Source of the DNA: an uncultured Corynebacterium sp.
GTDB lineage: Bacteria; Actinomycetota; Actinomycetes; Mycobacteriales; Mycobacteriaceae
NCBI RefSeq assembly: GCF_946998835.1
Contig: NZ_CAMQAZ010000012.1
Coordinates: forward strand, 1-64,000
Direction of reading: 5' to 3'
Length of the DNA: 64,000 nucleotides
Shown here: positions 41,637-48,795 of the stretch, one piece after another
How positions within the stretch are numbered: the first letter of the stretch is position 1
How the letters are laid out: the number at the start of each line of letters is the position of its first letter
Program-made: the position numbers and the translations under genes
The notes under the pieces: generated by a model
Told to the model about the DNA's origin: nothing
Database searches by the model: none
The model's input: the letters and a program-made list of their open reading frames with translations, nothing else

Positions 41637-41921
41637 CTACTCCAGTCCGATGGAGAATGCACTTTCCAGGTCGTGCTGCGAGTAGGTGCGGAAAGCCAGC
41701 TGAGTCTGAGTGCGGATGACACCGTCGACCTTGCTGATGAGGTTTGGAATGATTTCCGCCAAATCATCATGGTTGCTCACGCGCACTACGACGACCAAGT
41801 CCCAGTCGCCGGTAACCGAGTAGACCTCAGTCACACCGTTGATTCCGACGATGGTTTCAGCGGCCTCCGGAATCTTGTCGGACTCGACATCGATGGACAC
41901 AATTGCGGTAATCAAACTCAT
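41637..41921 (-). CDS. stand-alone Lrp/AsnC ligand-binding domain protein
   Basis: A 94-residue protein made only of the RAM/AsnC_trans_reg domain: ITAIVSIDVESDKIPEAAETI, then VTEVYSVTGDWDLVVVVRVSN with the typical G-D-WD ligand loop, and TQTQLAF. The HTH of Lrp-family regulators is missing. Such single-domain proteins form decamers that bind amino acids and may modulate full-length Lrp partners. The ATG at 41921 has GAGGAAGG upstream; the longer frame to 41990 lacks support. Divergent from tpx. Confidence 0.85.
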   Translation of the reverse strand: MSLITAIVSIDVESDKIPEAAETIVGINGVTEVYSVTGDWDLVVVVRVSNHDDLAEIIPNLISKVDGVIRTQTQLAFRTYSQHDLESAFSIGLE

Positions 41922-41978
41922 TGTTGCCTTCCTCGGAGAATAAACGTGAACAGCCGCTGAATAGCGCGGCCAGGGCCA

Positions 41979-41996
41979 CAAGATACTCAAGATACT
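41979..41996. repeat. 9-bp tandem duplication in the AsnC-like/tpx intergenic region
   Basis: CAAGATACT twice in direct succession; a 15-bp palindrome AGAAAT-TTC-ATTTCT follows at 42003-42017. Confidence 0.6.
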
Positions 41997-42084
41997 GCGG
42001 CTAGAAATTTCATTTCTGTCACGATTCTACTGATTTCATGGGAGAACCTGGAGGATCGTGACGAAAGGCGGTAAAAAGGGCGCT

Positions 42085-42582
42085 ATGACACAAACTGCAT
42101 TTCAGTCCAATCCAGTCCAGCTCTCCGGCGACCTGCCCCAGCTGGGTAACAAGGCTCCGGAGTTTACCCTTACCGGCGGTGACCTCGGCGAGGTCACCAA
42201 CGAGACCTTCGCTGGTAAGAAGGTCGTTTACAACATCTTCCCGTCCGTAGACACCGGTGTCTGCGCGGCTTCGGTGCGTCACTTCAATGAGGACGCTGCT
42301 GGCCTCGAGAACACTGTCGTTGTAAACGTTTCGCGTGATTTGCCGTTCGCTCTTGGCCGTTTCTGCGCCGCAGAGGGCCTGGAGAACGTTGAGGTTGCCT
42401 CCGACTTCCGCCACGGTTTCGGCGAGGCCTTCGGAGTCGTCCAGCAGGATGGGCCGCTCGCTGGCCTGCTGGCCCGTGCCGTAGTCGTCACCGATGAAGA
42501 GGGCAAGGTTATTTACAACCAGTTGGTAGATGAGATCACTACGGAGCCGGACTACGACTCCGCACTGGCTGCACTGAAGTAA
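42085..42582 (+). CDS. tpx: thiol peroxidase
   Basis: A 165-residue atypical 2-Cys peroxiredoxin of the Tpx family, reducing hydroperoxides with thioredoxin. The peroxidatic Cys lies in PSVDTGVCAASVRHFN and the resolving Cys in ALGRFCAAEGLENV. The usual D-T-P-V-C has Gly in place of Pro. ATG 42085 follows AAAAAGGG; the in-frame GTG at 42058 is less likely. Followed by a strong terminator. Confidence 0.93.
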   Translation: MTQTAFQSNPVQLSGDLPQLGNKAPEFTLTGGDLGEVTNETFAGKKVVYNIFPSVDTGVCAASVRHFNEDAAGLENTVVVNVSRDLPFALGRFCAAEGLENVEVASDFRHGFGEAFGVVQQDGPLAGLLARAVVVTDEEGKVIYNQLVDEITTEPDYDSALAALK

Positions 42583-43149
42583 TCAGCTAATTCGCTGAAG
42601 AACTAGTCAGCTACCAGCTTGAATCGACGGGGCTCGTCGGCAAACTCGCTAGGCTGTTGCCTGGCGGACTTCGCCGACGAGCTCTTTCTTATATCACCAA
42701 CGCGAAGTGAGCCCGCGCGCTGCATCAGTCGCATGACCGACTGGAGCTTGGCGCCACGGTTGCTGAGACTGTTGCGGTTGCTACGGTGATTGTGCTTACT
42801 GCGCCTACAGAGAGTCCGTCGACGTTGGCGAGAGGCTCAGGGGTGTCCGAGGAATCAGATCTATCTTCGGACGTATTGGGACCGTCTGAGCTACTGGCTG
42901 TGTCTGAGGGTTCAGGCATAGCGGAAAAGTTTACTAAATCTCGCGGAAATGGGGAGGGCGGGACCCTAAAGTCAAAATGTCATAATGTATATTATCGGAC
43001 AAATATTAAGAGTGGTCAGCCCTGGGGGTTTTCTGAATTCCCAGGTTGGCCGCTTGCCTGTCTTGGTGACTGTGTCCGAGTGTTGGCTGTCCAAGTGTTG
43101 CGCTTGTCTGATTGTTCGCCTGATTATTGTAGCGTTGTGTGTGGCCGAC
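42583..43149. other. 567-bp intergenic region after tpx
   Basis: It holds the tpx terminator (42632-42690) and an AT-rich promoter-like patch around 42975-43000 (TATATT, TAATAT on the other strand). A 64-codon minus-strand frame at 42725-42919, rich in Ser, Thr and Pro, looks like a gene remnant rather than a gene. Nothing else is recognised. Confidence 0.55.
42632..42690 (+). terminator. tpx terminator
   Basis: Perfect 10-bp stem GCTCGTCGGC (42632-42641) with its complement at 42673-42682, followed by TCTTTCTT. Confidence 0.8.
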
Positions 43150-43392
43150 TTACCTGTCTGGCTTGTCCGTGGCATCGGACTCATTGGTCTTTGCGCCGGC
43201 TGTAAGCTCATCCGCATTGCGGACAGCAATCTCTTCGCGCAGTCGCTTGTTCTGCCACAATGTCATGCCGATTAGCAATGCACCGACAGCCACGAGCCAC
43301 CACACACCCTTATAGGCCACGAATGCAATGAAGATAATCAGTAGTGCCATTCGCACCTTTCGTGCGAGCAACATTGCTTCGTAGGTGTTCAT
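43150..43392 (-). CDS. small membrane protein, unknown
   Basis: An 80-residue protein. A basic start (MLLARKVRM) is followed by two close hydrophobic segments (about 15-28 and 30-45) and an acidic, hydrophilic C-terminal tail. The layout (two helices, cytoplasmic tail) is common among small actinobacterial membrane proteins. No family is recognised. An upstream perfect palindrome at 43470-43482 may belong to its promoter. Confidence 0.6.
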   Translation of the reverse strand: MNTYEAMLLARKVRMALLIIFIAFVAYKGVWWLVAVGALLIGMTLWQNKRLREEIAVRNADELTAGAKTNESDATDKPDR

Positions 43393-43469
43393 AACGTCGT
43401 ATCTCCCAAGTGGTCCATCAGGATCGTTTCTAGGGGTCTTATGTGGTGTGCGGCTAAATAGCTATATTA

Positions 43470-43482
43470 CGTCACAGTGACG
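43470..43482 (-). promoter_or_regulatory. 13-bp palindrome CGTCAC-A-GTGACG
   Basis: Perfect 6+1+6 palindrome about 80 bp upstream of the small membrane protein. On the minus strand it directly abuts a TAATAT -10-like box. Candidate operator for an unknown regulator. Confidence 0.45.
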
Positions 43483-43585
43483 AAACAGGGTGTGTTGTCG
43501 CTGGCCAGGGGCCTTTATGAGTTAACTGCGCTGCAGATTCTCGGCTGCGATTCTCTTTGGGTGCCCGTGTCTGCCAGCCGAAATC

Positions 43586-44296
43586 TTACGCGTCCTGCTT
43601 TTCCGCGACAATGCGCAAATTGAGCTCGCCATTCTCATCAATCGCTGCGGCAACAAACTGTGGCAGGCGCACGTTGTAGTCCAGGCGGTTAATCGGCAGA
43701 TTACCTGACAACAAAACCAGGTTTTTGGTGCGAGCTGCCTTCATCGGGACTGTCACATCATTGGTGACACCACGAATGGTTAGACGCCCTGGAATCTCGA
43801 TATTCGCCCACTGGCCGTTATCGGGAATACTGGAAACGTTCAACGGTTCGGAGAGCTCAAACTTAGCTTCTGGGTACTGCTCGACACTGAAAATGTTGTT
43901 GCGGACGTTGATGTCGCGACGCTCGATGTCGCTAGTCAGTGTTGCCATATCAACAACAACGGATGCATCCTCAAGCTTGTTGTCAGCAACCTTCAGCTCA
44001 CCGGTGACATCGTGAGTCGAACCGGATGTTGTACGCTTGCTGCCCGGCAGGACCTCGTTGAAGGTAAAGCCAACGGATGTGTTCTGCGAATTATCACCGC
44101 CGATAATCTTCCAGGTGCCGTTTGCGTCAGTTGTTGCCGCAGGTAGCTCGTTGGCCTCGAAATCCCCGGTGCGCACCCCTTCGTGTGTGAAAACGCGATA
44201 CAAAACTGGGCCCACAATAACAATTGCGAGCGCAACAACTGCAACAGCTATCAAAGTAATAATTGACTTACGGACACCAGAATTCATAGTGCTCAT
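43586..44296 (-). CDS. YceI-family lipid-binding protein, membrane-anchored
   Basis: A 236-residue protein with an N-terminal signal anchor (about 10-33) and a YceI lipocalin-like domain (about 58-232). Signatures include FTFNEVLPGSKRTTSG, DIERRDINVRNNIFSVEQYP and LTIRGVTNDVTVP. YceI proteins bind isoprenoid chains; the physiological role is unclear. AAAGGA lies before ATG 44296; an ATG three codons later is also possible. Closely follows the zinc-ribbon gene on the same strand. Confidence 0.88.
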   Translation of the reverse strand: MSTMNSGVRKSIITLIAVAVVALAIVIVGPVLYRVFTHEGVRTGDFEANELPAATTDANGTWKIIGGDNSQNTSVGFTFNEVLPGSKRTTSGSTHDVTGELKVADNKLEDASVVVDMATLTSDIERRDINVRNNIFSVEQYPEAKFELSEPLNVSSIPDNGQWANIEIPGRLTIRGVTNDVTVPMKAARTKNLVLLSGNLPINRLDYNVRLPQFVAAAIDENGELNLRIVAEKQDA

Positions 44297-44313
44297 CCTA
44301 TCCTTTAAATCCG

Positions 44314-44706
44314 CTATGGGATAAACCGTTCCACTTCACGCGTTTTCATAATCAATTCCTGCGTAATCTCCTGTAGAACAGCGGTCTCCATGCCGTCGTC
44401 AAGCGCGGTGCGCAAGTCCTCGGCGAGACAGCGCACTTCAAAGAGCCCGTCCCCTATTCGCTTTACGACGTCCTCCGCCGCCGACCTACTCGTGACATCG
44501 TCGGCGGGCTGTGATGTGAGATCGGAATTGATGCGAATTGCGATGGGCCTGGAGGCACCCTTTGCCACGCCAACGCGCTTTTCGTAGGCGCGCTGCCGGC
44601 AGGCTTGGGTGCAGAATTTGCGACGGCGACCGCGGATGGTGACCTCCATTTCGCGGCCACACCACTGGCAATTGGCGGTAGTTGTGCTCGGCTTTTGATC
44701 TGACAC
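44314..44706 (-). CDS. small zinc-ribbon protein next to rbpA
   Basis: About 130 residues. Near the N-terminus it has a four-cysteine cluster, C-x2-C-x14-C-x3-C, with RGRRRKFCTQACRQRAYEKR, a compact zinc ribbon followed by a basic nucleic-acid-binding patch. The rest is helical and acidic. Short proteins of this type are widespread in actinobacteria without assigned function. A CATAAT box lies 9 bases before the GTG at 44706, supporting a leaderless start there; an in-frame TTG at 44715 is the alternative. Divergent from rbpA. Confidence 0.65.
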   Translation of the reverse strand: MSDQKPSTTTANCQWCGREMEVTIRGRRRKFCTQACRQRAYEKRVGVAKGASRPIAIRINSDLTSQPADDVTSRSAAEDVVKRIGDGLFEVRCLAEDLRTALDDGMETAVLQEITQELIMKTREVERFIP

Positions 44707-44742
44707 AGAAGTCAATTATGGCATGAATAACGAATTAGGCGT

Positions 44743-44748
44743 TATAAT
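44743..44748 (+). promoter_or_regulatory. rbpA promoter -10 box
   Basis: A consensus TATAAT 39 bases before the rbpA ATG. No good -35 is visible at the normal distance. Confidence 0.5.
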
Positions 44749-44787
44749 ATGTGGTCTAGTATTTCTACCAAAGGGGGCACGTTCCAC

Positions 44788-45177
44788 ATGGCAGATCGAG
44801 TTCTTCGCGGCAGCCGCATGGGCGCCGTTTCGTATGAGACCGATCGCGATCATGACCTCGCGCCGCGAATGATGGTCCGCTACCGCACCGAATCCGGCGA
44901 GATCTTCGAGGTCCCGTTCGCGGATGACGCGGAAATTCCAGGTGAATGGCTGTGTAAGAATGGCCAGATTGGTGAACTGGTCGAGGGCGAAGGCACTGAA
45001 GCTAAGCCGGTCAAGCCGCCGAGGACCCACTGGGATATGCTCCGTGAGCGTCGCTCCATTGAGGAGCTCGACGTGCTGCTCGATGAGCGCATTGACCTGC
45101 TGCGCAAGCGTCGTCGTAACGCCGCTCGCCTGCTGAAGGCTCAGAAGGAAGCCGAAGAAGCGGAGAAGAACGCTTAA
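44788..45177 (+). CDS. rbpA: RNA polymerase-binding protein RbpA
   Basis: A 129-residue RbpA, the actinobacterial RNA polymerase factor that binds the principal sigma factor and stabilises the open complex. The signature MADRVLRGSRMGAVSYETDR opens the protein. The core beta domain and the basic linker lead to the sigma-interacting helix (HWDMLRERRSIEELDVLLDE). AAAGGGGG precedes ATG 44788; the in-frame ATG at 44749 only adds leader sequence. A strong terminator follows. Confidence 0.96.
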   Translation: MADRVLRGSRMGAVSYETDRDHDLAPRMMVRYRTESGEIFEVPFADDAEIPGEWLCKNGQIGELVEGEGTEAKPVKPPRTHWDMLRERRSIEELDVLLDERIDLLRKRRRNAARLLKAQKEAEEAEKNA

Positions 45178-45254
45178 GGTTTGAGGCTTGCGGGTTTTGA
45201 GCTGGTTAGATTTGAGCCCTACGGCTGTATAACCGTTAATCAAACACTGCAATT

Positions 45255-45296
45255 CGGGTCCGGATAAGGTTTTGCTCCTTATTCGGGCCCGTTTTT
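45255..45296 (+). terminator. rbpA terminator
   Basis: 15-bp stem with two wobble or mismatch positions (45255-45269 with 45277-45291), a 7-base loop and TTTTT at 45292-45296. Confidence 0.88.
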
Positions 45297-45349
45297 CGTT
45301 TATGGCTGGCGGTTGTGGACCGATCCGAGTTACTGGCCGTGTTTATGAC

Positions 45350-45373
45350 AAAAATGGCCTGAAAAATGGCCTG
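45350..45373. repeat. 12-bp tandem duplication between rbpA and ppm
   Basis: AAAAATGGCCTG twice in direct succession, followed by TATAAA at 45381-45386. Confidence 0.75.
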
Positions 45374-45426
45374 AAAGTGCTATAAACTCACACAGTTTCA
45401 CATTTGCAGCCCGTGTTCAAACATAG

Positions 45427-45446
45427 TGCCCGTATTCATACGGGCA
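45427..45446. promoter_or_regulatory. 20-bp perfect palindrome before the end of ppm
   Basis: TGCCCGTAT-TC-ATACGGGCA, two 9-base arms with a 2-base centre. A related direct copy of its left arm, GCCCGTGTTCAAAC, lies just upstream. It may end ppm transcription on the minus strand. Confidence 0.6.
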
Positions 45447-45468
45447 GGCCGCAATTTTTGGGGTTGTC

Positions 45469-46284
45469 CTACTTGCGGAAACGCTGCTTAATCTCGTGAC
45501 CAGCCAGGCGGCCAATCTCCGAGCCCAGGTCCTTTACCTGCTGCGAACGGTGCTTGAATCCCCACTTGGTGACCTGCAGCAGAGACTGCTTCACAAAGCT
45601 GCCATCCATTTTGGACTCGCCGTACTCGCGCTCGGTAAAGGTAATCGGAACCTCTTCAACCAGGAAGCCAGCCTGCACTGCCTCATAGGCAAGCTCTGTC
45701 TGGAACAAGTACGCAGCCTTGCCAATGTTCTCCAGATCGAGGGTTTCGAGAACTTCCCGTCGATAAGCACGGTAGCCAGCGGTGATATCGGAGATGCCCG
45801 CACCGAGCGCCAGCGAGATGTAGATGTTTCCGCCGCGGGAGAGAATCTGACGGCTCATCGGCCAGTTAACAGTCTTGCCGCCCGGAACGTAGCGGGATCC
45901 GATGACAACATCAGCGCCGTCCTCGAGCTTCTCCAGCAGCAGGTGGAACTGCTCTGGCGCGTGGGAACCGTCAGCATCCATCTCGCAGAGAACCTGGTAG
46001 TCGCGCTCGAGCCCCCAGGCGAAGCCAGCGCGGTAGGCAGCCCACAGACCACCCTTGCCCTCGCGGTGCAGGACGTAGATGTGCTCTTCGCCGTTGTTGT
46101 CCGCCTTGTCAGCGGCAGCGATTTCATCGGCGAGCTCACCGGTACCGTCTGGCGAGGAGTCATCGACAACCAAAATATCGACGCTCGGCTCCGCTGCGCG
46201 CAGGCGTGCAATCACACCCGGCAGGTTTTCCCGCTCGTTGAAAGTGGGAATGACAACCAGCGTCGACTCATTGAGGGCAGTCAC
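45469..46284 (-). CDS. ppm: polyprenol monophosphomannose synthase
   Basis: A 271-residue family 2 glycosyltransferase that makes polyprenyl-phosphomannose from GDP-mannose, the donor for lipoarabinomannan/lipomannan and protein mannosylation. Motifs: VVIPTFNERENL, ILVVDDSSPDGT, and the DXD-type metal site in CEMDADGSHAP. FTEREYGESKM near the C-terminus is typical of DPM1-type enzymes. In corynebacteria it is encoded beside lnt (Ppm2), as here; the two proteins are fused in M. tuberculosis. Start GTG 46284. Confidence 0.93.
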   Translation of the reverse strand: MTALNESTLVVIPTFNERENLPGVIARLRAAEPSVDILVVDDSSPDGTGELADEIAAADKADNNGEEHIYVLHREGKGGLWAAYRAGFAWGLERDYQVLCEMDADGSHAPEQFHLLLEKLEDGADVVIGSRYVPGGKTVNWPMSRQILSRGGNIYISLALGAGISDITAGYRAYRREVLETLDLENIGKAAYLFQTELAYEAVQAGFLVEEVPITFTEREYGESKMDGSFVKQSLLQVTKWGFKHRSQQVKDLGSEIGRLAGHEIKQRFRK

Positions 46285-46296
46285 TCGTGATTCTCC

Positions 46297-47985
46297 TTAG
46301 TGCATGTTCTGCTCAGTATCGCGGCCATCAACTTCATCTGCGTCTGCCCCGGTATCTCCACCGCGGCGGCGCAGGACGGCACCGACCACACAAAGAATAC
46401 CGAATACAGTCAGTAGAACCTCAATCCACGTCCCGAAGCGTGCGGCGAAAGTCAGGTGGGAATACTGGGGCAAGGTCTCGGTGAGCACTTTCTGCTCGAA
46501 GATTTTGCTCTGCTTTACGACGTCTCCGTGTGCATCCACAATTGCGCTCACACCGCTGGTTGCGGCGACGGCTGTGGCGCGCTGGAATTCCATGGCCCGC
46601 ATGCGGCTCATGGCCAGCTGTTGGTAGGTCATGTCGGTGAAACCGAAGGTGGCGTTATTCGTGGGCGTGGCCAGCATGGTTGCGCCATTGTTGACCGCGT
46701 TGCGGAATGCGCCATCGAAAACCACTTCGTAGCAGGTGGCCAGGCCGAGGTTGACCTGCTTTAAGCCATCGTTGCCAGGAGTTGTGACCACGGCATTGCC
46801 ATCGCCGGGAGTCATGTCGCCGGCGTGATCGACCATGTCGGAGAAGTGACGCAGCAGTTCGCGGAAAGGCATGGTCTCGCCGAAGGGTTGGAGGTAGATT
46901 TTCTCGTGTTGCTCGCCGGGGCCGGTCCTCGGGTCCCAAACCACCATGGTGTTCTGCACACCATCGGTGTAGGTAAAGGTGCCGACCACGATGGGAGCGC
47001 CAATATTCATCGCGGCATTTTCAATAATGCGTGCCGCTTCCCCATCCGTAAACGGGCTGACATCGGAGGAGTTCTCAGGCCAGATAACGATGTCCGGCTG
47101 CGGTTCTTCACCTTTGTGGACACGTCGTGCCAGTTCATTGGTGGCATCGGCGTGGTTTTGCAGCACTGCGCGACGCTGGGCATTGAACTCCAATCCGAGA
47201 CGCGGAACGTTGCCCTGGATAACTGCGACGCGGGTGTTGCTGTCTGCCGTGGGCTCAGGCAGCGGTTGGGTCCAGGCAGGAAGAGCCCAGCCAATGAACA
47301 GCGCTCCGACCAAAAGCGCAGCCGAGGTCGCGTAGGTGCGCAGCGCAAGGGCGACCAGTCCTGCGCCGACACAGGTGGCGAGGAAAGTGACCAATGCAGT
47401 GCTGCCGATTGTCACCGCTGGAGCCAGCGGACCGTCGACCTGCCCCCAGGCCACGCGGAGCCAGGGAAAGCCGCCGAAAGGCCAGCGAGCGAGCAGCGCC
47501 TCCCCTGCCACGAGCGCAGCGGCCATGCCAGGGAGCTTCAGCACGAGGGGGAAACTGGATTGCGCAATGAGCCACATCGCAACCGCCGCCGGAATGGTGA
47601 GAAGGCCCAGCACAATCGAGAGCGCCACGTAGGGGCCGATGCCGACGAAGGAGCCAATCCACGGCAGCGAGAAAAGCGCTGTCGCTGTTGCCCAGGAGAA
47701 GCCCACCACTACGCTGGACTTCCAATCGGCTGCGCACAGGAAGGCCGCAATGAGCAGGGAGAGGCCGAGCCAGGCCGACCACCACCAGCACATGGGGGCA
47801 TAGCTGAGAAACTGCAATCCACCAGCAAGGATTGCAATGAAGGAGAGAATCAGGCGCTGCTTTAGGGGCGTAAGCGCGCGAAAGCGCGCCTGCCAGCGAT
47901 ACGAATCTTTCGGAGCGTCTTGCTGAGCGTCTTTCTGAGCGACGTCCCCGTGCTCGCTGGAGCGCGCTTGGCGGTTAGTGTGCAC
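46297..47985 (-). CDS. lnt: apolipoprotein N-acyltransferase
   Basis: A 562-residue Lnt. About six or seven N-terminal TM helices (about 45-250) are followed by the nitrilase-fold catalytic domain (about 255-505) and one C-terminal TM helix. The triad is visible as Glu in IVIWPENSS, Lys in HEKIYLQPFGE and Cys in LATCYEVVFDG. It N-acylates the lipidated Cys of lipoproteins such as the one encoded at 2037-2543. The gene ends 12 bp before the ppm start, so they form an operon. The Gln/Asp-rich N-terminal 40 residues are cytoplasmic. Confidence 0.93.
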   Translation of the reverse strand: MHTNRQARSSEHGDVAQKDAQQDAPKDSYRWQARFRALTPLKQRLILSFIAILAGGLQFLSYAPMCWWWSAWLGLSLLIAAFLCAADWKSSVVVGFSWATATALFSLPWIGSFVGIGPYVALSIVLGLLTIPAAVAMWLIAQSSFPLVLKLPGMAAALVAGEALLARWPFGGFPWLRVAWGQVDGPLAPAVTIGSTALVTFLATCVGAGLVALALRTYATSAALLVGALFIGWALPAWTQPLPEPTADSNTRVAVIQGNVPRLGLEFNAQRRAVLQNHADATNELARRVHKGEEPQPDIVIWPENSSDVSPFTDGEAARIIENAAMNIGAPIVVGTFTYTDGVQNTMVVWDPRTGPGEQHEKIYLQPFGETMPFRELLRHFSDMVDHAGDMTPGDGNAVVTTPGNDGLKQVNLGLATCYEVVFDGAFRNAVNNGATMLATPTNNATFGFTDMTYQQLAMSRMRAMEFQRATAVAATSGVSAIVDAHGDVVKQSKIFEQKVLTETLPQYSHLTFAARFGTWIEVLLTVFGILCVVGAVLRRRGGDTGADADEVDGRDTEQNMH

Positions 47986-48042
47986 TTGGGTAGGAGAACT
48001 CTCTGTGTTCGCGAGTTTTTGAGTTAGCGCTTGCTGCTCGAG

Positions 48043-48663
48043 TTAGCGCTTGTCGCTGCCGTCCTGGTCATCATCCCAGGCATTGTCCGGCGCCGGCGGC
48101 ACAATCTTGTCTTCTGGGAAGCTCTTGCCATCGGAGCCCGGGAAACCACTGGAGAATCCAGGAAAACCCGAAAAACCGCCAGCACCAGCTCCTGCGCCTT
48201 TAGCACCTGGAGCCATGCCGTACTGAGAGACCACCATCATGCTGCGGTCACTGAAGTTGCGGAGACCGTTGAGCAGCGCCACCGACCCGGTCTTACGAAT
48301 CAGCCAGCGCACCGGCGGCAGAACCATCAGGAAACCAATAATCGTGGTTACGACACCCGGCAGAGCAATCAGCCAAGAACCAACCAACAGAATTGCCGAG
48401 TCCGCGACAAAGTGCCCCGCGCCCTTTGCCGAGCGCTTGATTGCCTCCTCCGGATGCTTCTGGCCGTACTCCGTGAGAGTACGGGAAGTATCCAGCAGCA
48501 ACTTCTGGTAGATGCGCTTGAACTCGATGGCGGCGAAGACCAACCCCACAATGAACAGGCCCAAAACCAACAGGATGGTCCAGCCGTAGCCAATCCATTC
48601 ACCGAGTGCGATGAAGGCCGCAATCTCAGCGATGAGGTAAATAATTGTGAACCACTTGCTCAT
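48043..48663 (-). CDS. FxsA-family membrane protein
   Basis: A 206-residue FxsA-like protein. Four hydrophobic segments (about 4-22, 27-50, 78-100, 102-120) with GxxxGxxL-type packing are followed by a hydrophilic, Gly/Ala/Phe-rich cytoplasmic tail. FxsA was named from suppression of phage T7 F exclusion in E. coli; its normal function is unknown. ATG 48663 (MSKWFT) fits the family start; the frame extends further upstream without support. It is located upstream of lnt on the same strand. Confidence 0.82.
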   Translation of the reverse strand: MSKWFTIIYLIAEIAAFIALGEWIGYGWTILLVLGLFIVGLVFAAIEFKRIYQKLLLDTSRTLTEYGQKHPEEAIKRSAKGAGHFVADSAILLVGSWLIALPGVVTTIIGFLMVLPPVRWLIRKTGSVALLNGLRNFSDRSMMVVSQYGMAPGAKGAGAGAGGFSGFPGFSSGFPGSDGKSFPEDKIVPPAPDNAWDDDQDGSDKR

Positions 48664-48795
48664 AGTTTCCAGTGTAACCGCCACTAGGGTGAGCAAGTCG
48701 TTACCGCTGTCGGCCGGTTTTCATGTCGTTTTCGAGCCAGTTCTTAGAGACTGTCTAGAAGACGGCTAGCGATTCCCGCAGCCCATATTGACTCT

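Noticed and set aside
42725..42919. 64-codon minus-strand frame rich in Ser, Thr and Pro
   Set aside because: No signal peptide, no ribosome site, no family; looks like a remnant or chance frame.
42786..43205. 139-codon plus-strand frame after tpx
   Set aside because: Erratic composition with many Cys and Trp, no ribosome site; overlaps the real small membrane gene on the other strand.
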